A stretch of 64,000 nucleotides of DNA, from the NCBI GenBank assembly GCA_036496585.1, contig DASXLB010000080.1, positions 1-64,000 of the forward strand, in the 5' to 3' direction. How positions within the stretch are numbered: the stretch's first letter is position 1; every line of letters starts with the position of its first letter. Origin of the DNA: Vicinamibacterales bacterium (lineage in GTDB: Bacteria > Acidobacteriota > Vicinamibacteria > Vicinamibacterales > 2-12-FULL-66-21). Below, one piece after another: positions 55,120-64,000 of the stretch. The translations under genes and the position numbers were made by a program. The notes below the pieces were generated by a model. The model worked only from the letters and a program-made list of their open reading frames with translations, had not been told where the DNA came from and ran no database searches.

Positions 55120-55485
55120 CTAGCGGGAGAGGGCGGGAGGCGGACCGCGGAAATCAGGGGAGCCGATCTCCGGACGCGAGGCGGGGGAGGTCGATCGAGC
55201 AACCAGGGTCGTCGCGGCGCTTGCCGGCGCGTGCTCGGTCGAGACCGCCGCCTGCATGCCGGTGCCGGCGCGCATCCACTGGCAGATGGCGCACGAGGCT
55301 TCCGGGGGCTTCGAGCCGGCGGGGTCGCCGGCATCGGCGTGAGCCGACGCCGCGGAGGCCGACACCGGGCCGTTGATTAGCCGGTGCAGGTGGACGAAGT
55401 CCACGAACACCGACAGCAGCAGGTAGGGCAGGAACGCCGATACCAGTGCCTTGCGCCGCCGCGTAAAGCCGGCGAGACTGATCAC
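55120..55485 (-). CDS. Small membrane protein with CxxC motif (DUF2946-like)
   Basis: A 121-residue protein with one hydrophobic segment (ALVSAFLPYLLLSVFVDFVH, 13-32), which is an anchor or signal, and then the motif CAICQW (C65, C68) in an Ala/Pro-rich context. This resembles DUF2946-type proteins that often precede copper or RND efflux genes, so a periplasmic metal-binding role is possible but not shown. GTG start; a TACAAT box ends 9 bases upstream. It lies 114 bases before the efflux operon on the same strand. The C-terminal 50 residues are low complexity. Confidence 0.65.
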   Translation of the reverse strand: MISLAGFTRRRKALVSAFLPYLLLSVFVDFVHLHRLINGPVSASAASAHADAGDPAGSKPPEASCAICQWMRAGTGMQAAVSTEHAPASAATTLVARSTSPASRPEIGSPDFRGPPPALSR

Positions 55486-55494
55486 GTTATCGGG

Positions 55495-55500
55495 ATTGTA
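55495..55500 (-). promoter_or_regulatory. -10 box TACAAT for the CxxC membrane protein gene
   Basis: On the minus strand TACAAT ends 9 bases before GTG 55485. It shares two bases with the plus-strand TATCAT box of the zinc-ribbon gene. Confidence 0.5.
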
Positions 55501-55504
55501 TCAT
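55499..55504 (+). promoter_or_regulatory. Leaderless extended -10 box TGTATCAT for the zinc-ribbon gene
   Basis: TATCAT preceded by TG ends 6 bases before ATG 55511, leaving no space for a leader. Confidence 0.55.
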
Positions 55505-55510
55505 CCGTAG

Positions 55511-55786
55511 ATGGTCTGCCGTAGCTGCGGGACGGAAATCGCGGATAAAGCCATCGTCTGCTACCGGTGCGGGGCGGGTACGACAGAGCCTGCACGGAAG
55601 CCGGCGGCGGTCCGCGCCCGGCGTTCCCCCCTCCAGCCGGTGGTCATCGTCGTGGTGGTCGTCCTGCTGGCGGTGCTCGCCTGGTATGTCGGCCGCCGCG
55701 CCCACGTGTTCGGCACCGAGTTCCTTGTCACTGATGCCGTGGATTTCTCAGCCGTTTTGATAGACTCTCCCGCGTTCCATGCCTGA
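55511..55786 (+). CDS. Zinc-ribbon membrane protein
   Basis: A 91-residue protein. Its N-terminus is a zinc ribbon (CRSCGTEIADKAIVCYRCG, Cys 3, 6, 17 and 20). A basic linker leads to one membrane helix (about 43-62, VVIVVVVVLLAVLAWYVG). The last 25 residues would be outside. Proteins of this build are often accessory to signalling or secretion genes; the exact role is unknown. Its stop overlaps the start of the FHA phosphatase gene by 8 bases, so the two are co-expressed. Confidence 0.8.
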   Translation: MVCRSCGTEIADKAIVCYRCGAGTTEPARKPAAVRARRSPLQPVVIVVVVVLLAVLAWYVGRRAHVFGTEFLVTDAVDFSAVLIDSPAFHA

Positions 55787-57395
55787 CGCCCGATTGGAGG
55801 TTACCGACGCGCTCGGTCGACGGATCGTGCCGATCGCCAAGGACGCGTTCGGTATCGGCCGCCGCGAGACGAACGATCTGCGGCTGGCCGGCAGCGAGGT
55901 GTCGCGCGACCACGCCGAGATCATTTCGGGCGTCACCGGCTTCCTCGTCCGCGACAAGCAATCGCGCTACGGAACCTTCGTCAACGACGAGCAGGTGAGC
56001 GAGCGGCCGCTGTCGCACGGGGATCGGATTCGGCTGGGCCGCTCCGGCGGCGCCGAACTGGTCTTCCTGCTGGCTGACACCGCGCCGCACCAGGACAAGG
56101 CGACGACCACGGCGATCGGCGATCTGCGGCAGATCGCGGCGCTGCTCGAGGGCCTGCGGGCACTCGGCAGCGGTCGCGTCCTCGACGACGTGCTGGCGCT
56201 CGTGCTCGACTCGGCGATCGAGGTGACCGGCGCCGAGCGCGGATTCATCATGCTGGCCGGCGCCGACAACACACTCGAGTTCAAGCTGGCGCGCGGCCGC
56301 CGCCACCAGACCCTGCCCGGGACGACGTTCGCCACCAGCCGCAAGATCCCCGAGGAGGTCTTCCGCACCGGCGACCCCAAGCTCGTGATGGACCTGCTCG
56401 ACGACGCCTTCGCCAACGTCAACATGGGCACGGTCGCGCTCGGTATCCGCAGCGTCCAGTGCGTGCCCTTGAAGCTCGTGCGCTACGTCGATCGCGCCGA
56501 CGACGTGGCGGGAGAACGCCGGATTGGCGTCCTCTATCTCGACAGCCGGGAGAAGGGCTCGTTTGTCTCCAACTCCACGCGCGGCGCGCTCGAGACGCTG
56601 GCGACCGAGGCGGCGGTCGCGATCGAGAACGCCCGGCTCTATCGCGAGACGATGGAGAAGGCGAAGATGGAGCAGGAGATGCGCATCGCCGCCGAGATCC
56701 AGCAGGCGCTGCTGCCGCGCGCCGGCCATTCTGGCGCGTTCTTCCGCACCGCCGCGTCCTCGATTCCGTGCCGCTCGATCGGCGGCGACTTCTACGACTA
56801 CGTCGACCTGCCGCACGGGGCGTTCGGGTTCGCGCTCGGCGACGTCGCGGGCAAGGGACCGCCGGCGGCACTGCTCAGCGCGATGATGCAGGGGATTTTT
56901 GCGGCGCAGGCGGCCTCTTCGGATTCGCCGTGCCAGACGATCACGCGCGTCAACCTCGCCCTCTACAAGCGAGGGATCGAGTCGCGGTTCGTGACCCTGA
57001 TGTACGGCGCGCTCGAGCCGGACGGCCGCCTCACCTACTGCAACGCCGGCCACAACCCGCCGCTGGTCGTCGGCAGACAGGGGGTGCGCCGCCTCGAGAC
57101 CGGCGGGCCGATCGTCGGTCTCTTCGAGATGGCCACCTACCAGGAAGAAACGGTGATCCTCGAACCGGGCGACTGGCTGATCGTGTTCAGCGACGGCGTC
57201 TCGGAAGCCCTGTCGGTGTCGGGCGAGGAATACGGGGAGACGCGTATCCTGGCCGTCGCCGCGGAAAACCGCGGCGACGAGCCGGCCGATCTGTTAGCAG
57301 AGATCTTTGCCGACGTGCGGGCGTTCACCAAGGGGGCTCCACAGAGTGACGACATCACGGCGCTGGTACTCCGCTATGGCGCCGGTGACCGCTAG
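55779..57395 (+). CDS. FHA-GAF-SpoIIE/PP2C-type phosphatase
   Basis: A 538-residue signalling protein. An FHA domain (about 10-95: FGIGRRETNDLRL, VSRDHAEI, SRYGTFVND) binds phosphothreonine. A GAF domain (about 120-280: ITGAERGFIMLA-like and GVLYLDS) may bind a ligand. After a short coiled coil (EKAKMEQEMRIAAEIQQALL) comes a RsbU/SpoIIE-type PPM phosphatase with GGDFYDYVDL, ALGDVAGKGPPAALLSA, NAGHNPPLVV and FSDGVSEA, so the metal Asp residues are present. It could act on an anti-anti-sigma factor or on proteins phosphorylated by the Ser/Thr kinase at 9 kb; no STAS or RsbW gene is in view. Confidence 0.94.
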   Translation: MPDARLEVTDALGRRIVPIAKDAFGIGRRETNDLRLAGSEVSRDHAEIISGVTGFLVRDKQSRYGTFVNDEQVSERPLSHGDRIRLGRSGGAELVFLLADTAPHQDKATTTAIGDLRQIAALLEGLRALGSGRVLDDVLALVLDSAIEVTGAERGFIMLAGADNTLEFKLARGRRHQTLPGTTFATSRKIPEEVFRTGDPKLVMDLLDDAFANVNMGTVALGIRSVQCVPLKLVRYVDRADDVAGERRIGVLYLDSREKGSFVSNSTRGALETLATEAAVAIENARLYRETMEKAKMEQEMRIAAEIQQALLPRAGHSGAFFRTAASSIPCRSIGGDFYDYVDLPHGAFGFALGDVAGKGPPAALLSAMMQGIFAAQAASSDSPCQTITRVNLALYKRGIESRFVTLMYGALEPDGRLTYCNAGHNPPLVVGRQGVRRLETGGPIVGLFEMATYQEETVILEPGDWLIVFSDGVSEALSVSGEEYGETRILAVAAENRGDEPADLLAEIFADVRAFTKGAPQSDDITALVLRYGAGDR

Positions 57396-57398
57396 CCG

Positions 57399-57785
57399 AT
57401 GTCCGATGAGCCACCCGCGATGGCTGGTGAACGACCGACCGCGAAAGAGCGCGCCGGAGAGGCCGAGCGGCGCAACCCCACGTCGCGGATCGAGAAGAGA
57501 CTGCTGATCCTCTGGTTCGCGCTCGCCTTCGTCGTCTGGAACGGCGTCTACGACATGCGCATGCACGATACCGTTCGCGGCTATCTGCTCGAGACGGCGG
57601 AGGCCCGAGCGAGTCTGGGCCGCGGCGTCGACATGCGTCAATACCTGCACCGCGGCCGCGTCGACGCTGTCGCGTTCTCCACCGCCTGGGCGGCCGGCGT
57701 CCTGCTGGCCGGCCTGGCAACGATGTTCACCTATCGCCGTTACCTGGTGGACCGTGATGCACCCCCTCATTCACGATTGGAATAA
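57399..57785 (+). CDS. Small membrane protein of unknown function
   Basis: A 128-residue protein with a charged N-terminus, a first helix at about 35-50 (LLILWFALAFVVWNGVY) and a second at about 92-109 (STAWAAGVLLAGLATMF). Between them is a helical loop of about 40 residues (ETAEARASLGRGVDMRQYL) that should be periplasmic. I do not know the family. It starts 3 bases after the phosphatase stop and its end overlaps the HMGL gene by about 29 bases, so it is part of this run of genes. Confidence 0.7.
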   Translation: MSDEPPAMAGERPTAKERAGEAERRNPTSRIEKRLLILWFALAFVVWNGVYDMRMHDTVRGYLLETAEARASLGRGVDMRQYLHRGRVDAVAFSTAWAAGVLLAGLATMFTYRRYLVDRDAPPHSRLE

Positions 57786-58971
57786 GACGGGCGCGCGCCC
57801 GCCGGCGACGGTCCTGCTCAACGACGAGACGCTGCGCGACGGACTGCAGTCGCCGTCCGTGCGGACACCCTCGATTGAAGAAAAGCTCCGCATTCTTCAC
57901 CTGATCGATCGGCTCGGTATCGATACCGCCGACATCGGACTGCCGGGGGCCGGGCGGCACGTCGTCCGCGACGTCGAACGGCTCGCCAGGGAGATCGTCG
58001 ACGAGCGGCTGAAGGTCGGCGCCAATTGCGCGGCGCGGACCGTGATCGCCGATATCACGCCGATCGTCGAGATTGCGCAGCGCACCGGACTTGCGATCGA
58101 GGCGTGCACGTTCATCGGCTCGAGTCCGCTGCGCCAGTACGCCGAAGGGTGGACACTCGATCACCTGTTGAAGCTCACCGAAGAAGCAGTCGCGTTCGCG
58201 GTCGGCGAAGGCTTGCCGGTCATGTACGTGACGGAGGATACGACCCGCGCCGATCCGGACACGTTGCGCGCCCTTTATTCGACCGCGATCCGCGCCGGAG
58301 CCGGGCGCGTCTGCATTTCCGACACCGTCGGCCACGCCACCCCGCACGGCGCCGCGGCCGTCGTCCGGTTCATCGCGGGCGTGGTCAAAGAATGCGGAGG
58401 CGGCGTCGGCATCGACTGGCACGGTCATCGCGATCGGGATTTCGCCGTTATCAACACGCTGGCGGCGCTCGAGGCGGGAGCAACGCGTCTGCATGGAACC
58501 GCGATCGGCATCGGCGAGCGCGTTGGCAACACGCCGATGGACGCGCTGCTGATGAATCTCGTGCTGATGGGCTACATCGAGCGCGATCTGTCGGCGCTGT
58601 GCGAGTACTGCGAAGCGGTGTCGGCAGCGACGGGCGTGCCGATTCCCGCGAACTATCCGATCGTCGGGCGCGACGCCTTTCGCACCGCGACGGGCGTCCA
58701 CGCCGCGGCGGTGATCAAGGCGTTCCGCAAGAATGACCAGGCGCTCGTCGACGCTGTCTACTCGGGAGTGCCAGCCAGCCTGATCGGTCGCGAGCAGCAG
58801 ATCGACGTCGGCCCGATGTCGGGCAAGTCGAACGTCATCTTCTGGCTCGAGCGGCAAGGCTACACCGCGACCGACGAGCTCGTCGACCGCGTCTTCGCGA
58901 AGGCAAAGAGGTCGTCGACGGTGCTGACCGCCGAAGAGATCCTGGCCGAGATCCGGGTTCCTAAATCGTAG
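57757..58971 (+). CDS. HMGL-family acyltransferase, homocitrate/isopropylmalate-synthase-like
   Basis: A 404-residue TIM-barrel enzyme of the DRE-TIM (HMGL-like) family. The first strand has LNDETLRDGLQSPS, with the Arg-Asp metal pair, and the metal His pair is in DWHGHRDRD. GIGERVGNTPMDALLMNL is the late glycine-rich segment. These enzymes condense acetyl-CoA with a keto acid; isopropylmalate, citramalate or homocitrate synthase are all possible. The protein lacks the LeuA_dimer regulatory domain, as expected from its length. No leucine genes are next to it. Start ATG 57757; GTG just before it is also possible. Confidence 0.85.
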   Translation: MHPLIHDWNKTGARPPATVLLNDETLRDGLQSPSVRTPSIEEKLRILHLIDRLGIDTADIGLPGAGRHVVRDVERLAREIVDERLKVGANCAARTVIADITPIVEIAQRTGLAIEACTFIGSSPLRQYAEGWTLDHLLKLTEEAVAFAVGEGLPVMYVTEDTTRADPDTLRALYSTAIRAGAGRVCISDTVGHATPHGAAAVVRFIAGVVKECGGGVGIDWHGHRDRDFAVINTLAALEAGATRLHGTAIGIGERVGNTPMDALLMNLVLMGYIERDLSALCEYCEAVSAATGVPIPANYPIVGRDAFRTATGVHAAAVIKAFRKNDQALVDAVYSGVPASLIGREQQIDVGPMSGKSNVIFWLERQGYTATDELVDRVFAKAKRSSTVLTAEEILAEIRVPKS

Positions 58972-59039
58972 TCGCCGGGTCAGCGGCCGGGGCCACGTCC
59001 CGCGGGGTGCGGAACCAGGCGGCATCGGCCAGCGGCGCT

Positions 59040-59959
59040 TCAGCGCAGACGGGTCTCTATGAGCGGCAGCGCCGCGACGACGACGTCGCCGACCGCCTGC
59101 AGGCTCTTCGCCGAGACGTGCTGCAGATCGTCGTCGGCGGTATGCCAGGCGGGGTAATCGAGGTCGATCAGGTCCACCGACTCGATGCCGACCTCGAGGA
59201 ACTCGAGGTGATCGTCCTCGATCGGCCACGGATCGTCGACGAATTCCCGGCGATTCAGCTTCTTGGCGGTGCTGAAGATGACGTCGTTCAGCCACGGCGT
59301 CGAGTTGGATTCCCGGCGGATATCGAGGTTGGCGTCGGCGATCATGTCGACGAGGATGAAGGCGCGGACGTCCTTCGTGGTACCCGCCTTCTTCGCCTGC
59401 TGCGCGTAGTAGCGGCTGCCGTAGGTGTGATCGGCGTTGCCCGGCTTGCCGCAATCGTCCCAGTTCTTGCACACCGCCTCTTCGCCGTCCAGGAAGAGCA
59501 GCTCGATCGGCAGCGCGTTCTGACGGCCCTTGAGCGCGCGGGCGAGCTCGAGCAGGAACGCGGCGCTCGACGCGGCGTCGCTGGCGCCGACGAAGCGGAT
59601 GTTCTTGAATGGCTTCGTGTCGTAATGGCCGCCGATGACGATGCGCCCCTTGCCGGCGACCTGGCCGGGCAGCGTCGCGCGGATGTTGACCATGTGGACG
59701 ACGCCGCTCGGGGTGGACGCATCGAACGCCTGGTCGACCGGCGTCAGACCGGCGGCGACCAGCTCCTTGCGGATGTAGTCGCGCGTCTTGTCGATAGCGG
59801 GGGAGCCCGAGGGGCGCGGCCCGATGTCGACCATGGCCTTGAGATCGGCGAATGCCCGGTCGGCATCGAACCGCGGGCTGGCGCTCTGCGCGGACGGGAA
59901 GGACACGAAGGATACGCAGAGCACGAAGGAACCGAACACGAAGGAGCTGACCGAGCGCT

Positions 59960-59963
<4 letters not shown>
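59040..59963 (-). CDS. Exported M28 family enzyme, glutaminyl-cyclase-like
   Basis: A 307-residue secreted protein (signal: SSFVFGSFVLCVSFVSFPSAQS). Metal motifs in order are GGHYDTKPF, GASDAASSAA, FLDGEEAV, and the late DDHLEFLEVGIESVDLIDLD with PAWHTADDD. The DDH.EFL block followed by WHT is typical of glutaminyl-peptide cyclotransferase, which makes N-terminal pyroglutamate, so this is the more likely activity than aminopeptidase. The GTG start overlaps the citrate synthase stop by 4 bases (GTGA). It is a second M28 protein in the window besides the one at 25 kb. Confidence 0.85.
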
Positions 59964-61246
<1,283 letters not shown>

Positions 61247-61252
61247 GGAATC

Positions 61253-61432
61253 TCACCGCTCGTGCGTGTCGTCGGCATCCGGGTCCGGCTGCGCTTCACT
61301 CGGCACGGCGTAGTCGCCGCCCAGCCACCGTCCCAGGTCGGCCATCTTGCAACGTTCGCTGCAGAAGGGCTTCCAGGCCGGGTCCACCGGTTTCTGCCGG
61401 CAGTAGACGCACCGCGCGCCGAGGGTGGCCAA
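61253..61432 (-). CDS. yacG: YacG-type zinc protein (DNA gyrase inhibitor family)
   Basis: A 59-residue zinc protein with the full YacG pattern: CVYC near the start, then FCSERCKMADLGRWL, giving four Cys, followed by an acidic tail. In E. coli YacG binds GyrB and inhibits gyrase. The start is TTG 61432: an in-frame TGA sits three codons upstream, so no earlier start is possible. GAGGCGG just before it may serve as a weak ribosome site. A TAGAAT box ends 8 bases upstream. Citrate synthase follows after 6 bases. The gene is easy to miss because it is short and starts with TTG. Confidence 0.85.
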   Translation of the reverse strand: MATLGARCVYCRQKPVDPAWKPFCSERCKMADLGRWLGGDYAVPSEAQPDPDADDTHER

Positions 61433-61440
61433 ACCGCCTC

Positions 61441-61446
61441 ATTCTA
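61441..61446 (-). promoter_or_regulatory. -10 box TAGAAT for yacG-gltA
   Basis: On the minus strand TAGAAT ends 8 bases before TTG 61432, at the edge of the CCACAT repeat hairpin. Confidence 0.5.
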
Positions 61447-61511
61447 TGTGGAAATGTGGGAATGTGAAAATGTGGGAATTTCCACATTTCCACATTTTCA
61501 CATTTCCAAAT
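61446..61511. repeat. CCACAT/ATGTGG inverted repeat between phoU and yacG
   Basis: The left arm holds ATGTGG-type units (GTGGAAATGTGGGAATGTG and more), the right arm their complement (TTTCCACATTTCCACATT). Together they can fold into a long imperfect hairpin. The tract is AT-rich against a GC-rich background and fills nearly the whole gap, where it may also end the phoU transcript. Confidence 0.8.
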
Positions 61512-61513
61512 TC

Positions 61514-62179
61514 TCAGTGTGCGTGGTGGCGGACGTCCTTGGCCAGGACCATGAAGATGACGTCCTCGGCGACGTTGGTGGCGTGATCGCCGATGCGCTC
61601 GAGGTGGCGGGAAATCAGGATCAGATCCAGCGCCGGCTCGATCGTGTGCGGCGCCTGCAGCATGACGGTGAGCAGCTCGCGAAAGACCTGCGTCTTCAGC
61701 GCGTCGAGTTCGTCGTCGGCGTCCAGCACGCGCTGCGCGAGCGCGGTGTCGCGGCTGACGAACGCGTCGAGCGCGTCGCGGAGCATCCGCTGCGCGATGC
61801 CCGCCATGCGCGGGATGTCGATCAGTTCCTGCACCGGGGGATGCGAGAGATAGCGCAGCGCCGCCTCGGCGATGTTGATCGCGAGGTCGCCGACCCGTTC
61901 GAGATCGGTGTTGATCTTGACCGCCGACAGGATGAAGCGCAGATCGACGGCCATCGGCTGGTAGAGCGCCAGCAGCTTGACGCAGCGGCCGTCGATCTCG
62001 ATGTGCAGCTGGTTGATCGGACCATCGCCGGCGAGCACGCGATCGACCGGCTCACGGTCGCGCCCGACCAGCGCCTCGATCGCCGAGCGCACGCGATCTT
62101 CGGCGAGGCCGCCCATCTCGAGGAGCCGCGACTTGAGCTGGTCCAGCTCCTCCTGGAAGTGTGGAACGGGATTGGTCAT
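61514..62179 (-). CDS. phoU: Phosphate signalling protein PhoU
   Basis: A 221-residue all-helical protein. Two PhoU repeats are visible, each with the metal-binding type signature: [20 protein letters not shown] with [11 protein letters not shown], and [20 protein letters not shown] with [11 protein letters not shown]. PhoU links the Pst transporter to the PhoR sensor and limits phosphate uptake. It overlaps pstB by 4 bases (ATGA). The C-terminus is His-rich (VRHHAH). The genes pstS, pstC, pstA and phoBR are not in the window. Confidence 0.96.
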   Translation of the reverse strand: MTNPVPHFQEELDQLKSRLLEMGGLAEDRVRSAIEALVGRDREPVDRVLAGDGPINQLHIEIDGRCVKLLALYQPMAVDLRFILSAVKINTDLERVGDLAINIAEAALRYLSHPPVQELIDIPRMAGIAQRMLRDALDAFVSRDTALAQRVLDADDELDALKTQVFRELLTVMLQAPHTIEPALDLILISRHLERIGDHATNVAEDVIFMVLAKDVRHHAH

Positions 62180-62994
62180 CCGAATCGTCCAGTGACGTAG
62201 TCTTCCGTCAGCTTCTGTGCCGGGTTGGTGAAGATCTTGTCGGTGGCGCCGACTTCGATGAGTTTGCCGAGCCAGAAAAAGGCCGTTAGGTCGGAGACGC
62301 GCGCCGCCTGCTGCATGTTGTGGGTCACGATGACGATCGTGAACTCCGACTTGAGGTGGTAGATCAACTCCTCGATGCGCTGGGTGGCGATCGGATCGAG
62401 CGCCGAGGCGGGTTCGTCCATCAGCAGGACGTCGGGCTTGATCGCGATCGCGCGCGCGATGCAGAGCCGCTGCTGCTGTCCGCCCGAGAGCGCCAGCGCC
62501 GGCTCGTGCAGCCGATCCTTCACCTCGTCCCAGATGGCGGCGTGGCGAAGGCTCTCCTCGACGCGCGCCTCGATCTCGGCCCGCCGTTTCGCCAGGCCGT
62601 TGAGCCTGATGCCGTAGGCGATGTTCTCGAAGATCGACTTCGGGAACGGGTTGGACTTCTGGAAGACCATGCCGACGCGGCGGCGGAGATCGACGACGTC
62701 GATGGCGTCGCGATAGATGTCCTTGCCGTCGATGCGGATCGCGCCATCGACCCGGGCGCCGGGGATGATGTCGTTCATCCGGTTCAGCGTACGGAGAAAC
62801 GTGCTCTTGCCGCAGCCGGACGGTCCGATGAAGGCCGTCACCAGATTGGCCGGGATGTCGATCGAGATGCCTTGCAGCGCCTGCTTGGCGCCGTAGAAGA
62901 AATCCAGATTCGACACCGTGATTTTACACGGCGCATCGGACCCCTCGGCGGGTGGCGCGGGACGGCTCTCGAGGGCCGCCGTGAGCGACGACAT
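62176..62994 (-). CDS. pstB: Phosphate ABC transporter ATP-binding protein
   Basis: A 272-residue ABC ATPase that powers phosphate import. Walker A is GPSGCGKST, the signature LSGGQQQR, Walker [14 protein letters not shown] and the switch His in [12 protein letters not shown]. The family-specific stretches [17 protein letters not shown] and [18 protein letters not shown] identify PstB among ABC proteins. The first 25 residues are a variable extension. A TAGCAT box ends 6 bases before ATG 62994. PhoU follows with an overlap, but the permease and binding-protein genes are missing nearby, so they must lie elsewhere. Confidence 0.96.
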   Translation of the reverse strand: MSSLTAALESRPAPPAEGSDAPCKITVSNLDFFYGAKQALQGISIDIPANLVTAFIGPSGCGKSTFLRTLNRMNDIIPGARVDGAIRIDGKDIYRDAIDVVDLRRRVGMVFQKSNPFPKSIFENIAYGIRLNGLAKRRAEIEARVEESLRHAAIWDEVKDRLHEPALALSGGQQQRLCIARAIAIKPDVLLMDEPASALDPIATQRIEELIYHLKSEFTIVIVTHNMQQAARVSDLTAFFWLGKLIEVGATDKIFTNPAQKLTEDYVTGRFG

Positions 62995-63000
62995 GCAGGC

Positions 63001-63006
63001 ATGCTA
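63001..63006 (-). promoter_or_regulatory. Leaderless -10 box TAGCAT for pstB-phoU
   Basis: On the minus strand TAGCAT ends 6 bases before ATG 62994. A pho box was not found by eye in the 84-base gap. Confidence 0.5.
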
Positions 63007-63078
63007 GACGGCGGGTGTTTCCCGGACGTTGCCGTGCCGTAACATTGGTGTAACTCGACGGCCGCTGGGCCGCCCGCC

Positions 63079-63849
63079 TTACTCGACGCGGGTCGCGAGC
63101 GGCGCCGGGGCGTCGGATTCGGCCAGGAAGGCGGCGATCTGGCGGCGCAGCTCGTCCTGCAGCACGTCGACCTTGCGGCGCGCGTCGAGCACACGGAAGT
63201 TGAACTCGTCGGCCATCGACCCATACTCCTTGAGCAGCACGCGCTGATAGGCGCGGAAGCTCTCGTAGATGTCGTCGCCCAGCTTCATGTCCATCCCCGA
63301 TTCCCAGTAGTCCATGCCGCGCGCCTGCAGCACCCGCCGGATCAGCGTTTTCTCGTCGATGCGCAGGTAGAAGACCAGGTGCGGCGCGATGCCGAATCCA
63401 TACAGGTTGCGCAGCCAGTTGCGATCGACGCCGCGGACCCCGGCGCGGGCGAGCGCCGTGAAGATGTAGCGATCGGAGAGCACGATGAAGCCGGCCTTGA
63501 GCGCCGGGATGATCTCCTTCTCCAGGCGATCGGCGACGTCGGTCGCGTAGAGCAGCACGAACGTCAGCTTGGTCAGCGTGTTGCTCGACTTGGCCAGATC
63601 GATGGTCGGCTGCATCAGCTCCGACCGCGTCCAGCCGGTCTCGATGACGCCGTAGCCCTGCACCTCGAGCCACTCGCGCAGCAGTGCGATCTGGGTCGAG
63701 CGCCCGACGCCGTCGGTGCCTTCGATGGCGATCAGCTTGCCCGGATAGCTGTTCAGCGGCAGATACGGAATGCCGTACGAGTAGTACTGTCCGGGCCGGC
63801 TGCCGCCGTCGGCGGCGTCGTCAGGCCGATTCGTCGACGAGCTCGTCAT
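63079..63849 (-). CDS. tmk: Thymidylate kinase-like protein
   Basis: A 256-residue P-loop kinase. The phosphate loop is IEGTDGVGRSTQ, and the DR(Y/H) motif of thymidylate kinases is LSDRYIFTALAR. The region FYLRIDEKTLIRRVLQARG corresponds to the LID. This family makes dTDP from dTMP. It is longer than the usual 210 residues by an N-terminal extension of about 40 and extra helices near the C-terminus. ATG 63849 is chosen; a TTG three codons earlier is possible. The start lies inside the neighbouring upstream gene, which seems to be a relative, so the pair may act as a hetero-complex. Confidence 0.85.
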   Translation of the reverse strand: MTSSSTNRPDDAADGGSRPGQYYSYGIPYLPLNSYPGKLIAIEGTDGVGRSTQIALLREWLEVQGYGVIETGWTRSELMQPTIDLAKSSNTLTKLTFVLLYATDVADRLEKEIIPALKAGFIVLSDRYIFTALARAGVRGVDRNWLRNLYGFGIAPHLVFYLRIDEKTLIRRVLQARGMDYWESGMDMKLGDDIYESFRAYQRVLLKEYGSMADEFNFRVLDARRKVDVLQDELRRQIAAFLAESDAPAPLATRVE

Positions 63850-64000
63850 GATGCTCAATCTCCAGATGCTGCGAGACCAGCCGGCGGAAGACCCGCTGCT
63901 GCTCGGTAATGCTGCCCGAGGCGCTGACCACGCTCAAGCCGAACTCCTCGACAAGACGATCGTATTCGTCGAGCACCTTCCCCTGGAAGATGCGGAAGCT
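63821..64000 (-). CDS. Thymidylate-kinase-like C-terminal end, 5' part outside window
   Basis: The last 59 codons of a gene that enters from the right edge. The readable tail contains FRIFQGKVLDEYDRLVEEFG, SVVSASGSITEQQRVFRRLV and an acidic end. This resembles the C-terminal helix region of thymidylate kinases (FQ..V...Y..L..EFGL...DA). It overlaps the next tmk-like gene by 29 bases. Since only the tail is seen, the family call is tentative. Confidence 0.6.
   Translation of the reverse strand, partial: SFRIFQGKVLDEYDRLVEEFGLSVVSASGSITEQQRVFRRLVSQHLEIEHHDELVDESA

Noticed and set aside
61296-61493. Minus-strand 65-codon frame beginning in the CCACAT repeat
   Set aside because: The other frame over the same bases gives a complete YacG Cys4 pattern, so this one is a shadow.

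Overview
The window is high-GC bacterial DNA, tightly packed, with about 50 protein genes on both strands. I found no rRNA, tRNA, CRISPR array or insertion sequence. I infer an Acidobacteriota member, most likely close to the Vicinamibacteria. The reasons are a PEP-CTERM-sorted protein, a TIGR02999-type sigma factor paired with a TPR serine/threonine kinase, a DUF4159/MoxR/DUF58/DUF4175 cluster, a LytS/LytTR pair and several M28 peptidases. This placement rests on gene content, not on a marker gene. No gene-free stretch reaches 300 bases; the largest gaps are 12 kb repeats, 17.5-17.7 kb, 8.25-8.42 kb and 31.2-31.36 kb.

Layout. 1-7.7 kb (-): a very large secreted multidomain protein made of Ig-like and other adhesion modules runs off the left edge, behind a PEP-CTERM protein. 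8.4-11.5 kb (+): ECF-like sigma factor and transmembrane Ser/Thr kinase. 11.4-12.25 kb: HNH nuclease (-) and an inverted array of 9-bp units. 12.2-15.9 kb (-): operon of sensor kinase, LytTR regulator, signal peptidase I and CDF metal transporter. 16-20.3 kb (+): NuoI-like ferredoxin, phosphoesterase, small LuxR-type HTH protein, homocysteine methyltransferase/MTHFR fusion and a PmtA-like methyltransferase. 20.4-26.7 kb (-): M28 peptidase, Lon, glycosyltransferase and Tat-exported aminopeptidase P. 26.8-31.2 kb (+): ketosynthase, FAD reductase, ICMT-like methyltransferase and PIG-V-like mannosyltransferase, a probable lipid or polyketide cassette.

31.4-45.1 kb (+): an eight-gene unit of TPR metallopeptidase, DUF4159, MoxR, DUF58, BatA-like, DUF4175, VWA/GATase-like and a C13-like protein that lacks the catalytic cysteine. 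This is the best candidate here for an undescribed envelope system. 45-49.4 kb: rhomboid protease, a cNMP/glutaredoxin/thioredoxin-reductase fusion, an exported protein of unknown function and a histidine phosphatase. 49.5-55.5 kb (-): heavy-metal RND efflux system with a small CxxC membrane protein upstream. 55.5-59 kb (+): zinc-ribbon protein, FHA-GAF-PP2C phosphatase, small membrane protein and an HMGL-family enzyme. 59-64 kb (-): glutaminyl-cyclase-like M28 enzyme, citrate synthase, YacG, PhoU, PstB and two overlapping thymidylate-kinase-like genes.

Two signals cut across the gene list. First, many genes have a -10-like hexamer ending almost exactly 6 bases before the start codon, which points to widespread leaderless transcription and fixes several start codons. 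Second, a short CCACAT-rich repeat occurs at three places, once inserted in frame in the mannosyltransferase gene. Several very long open frames are antisense shadows of real genes and were not annotated.
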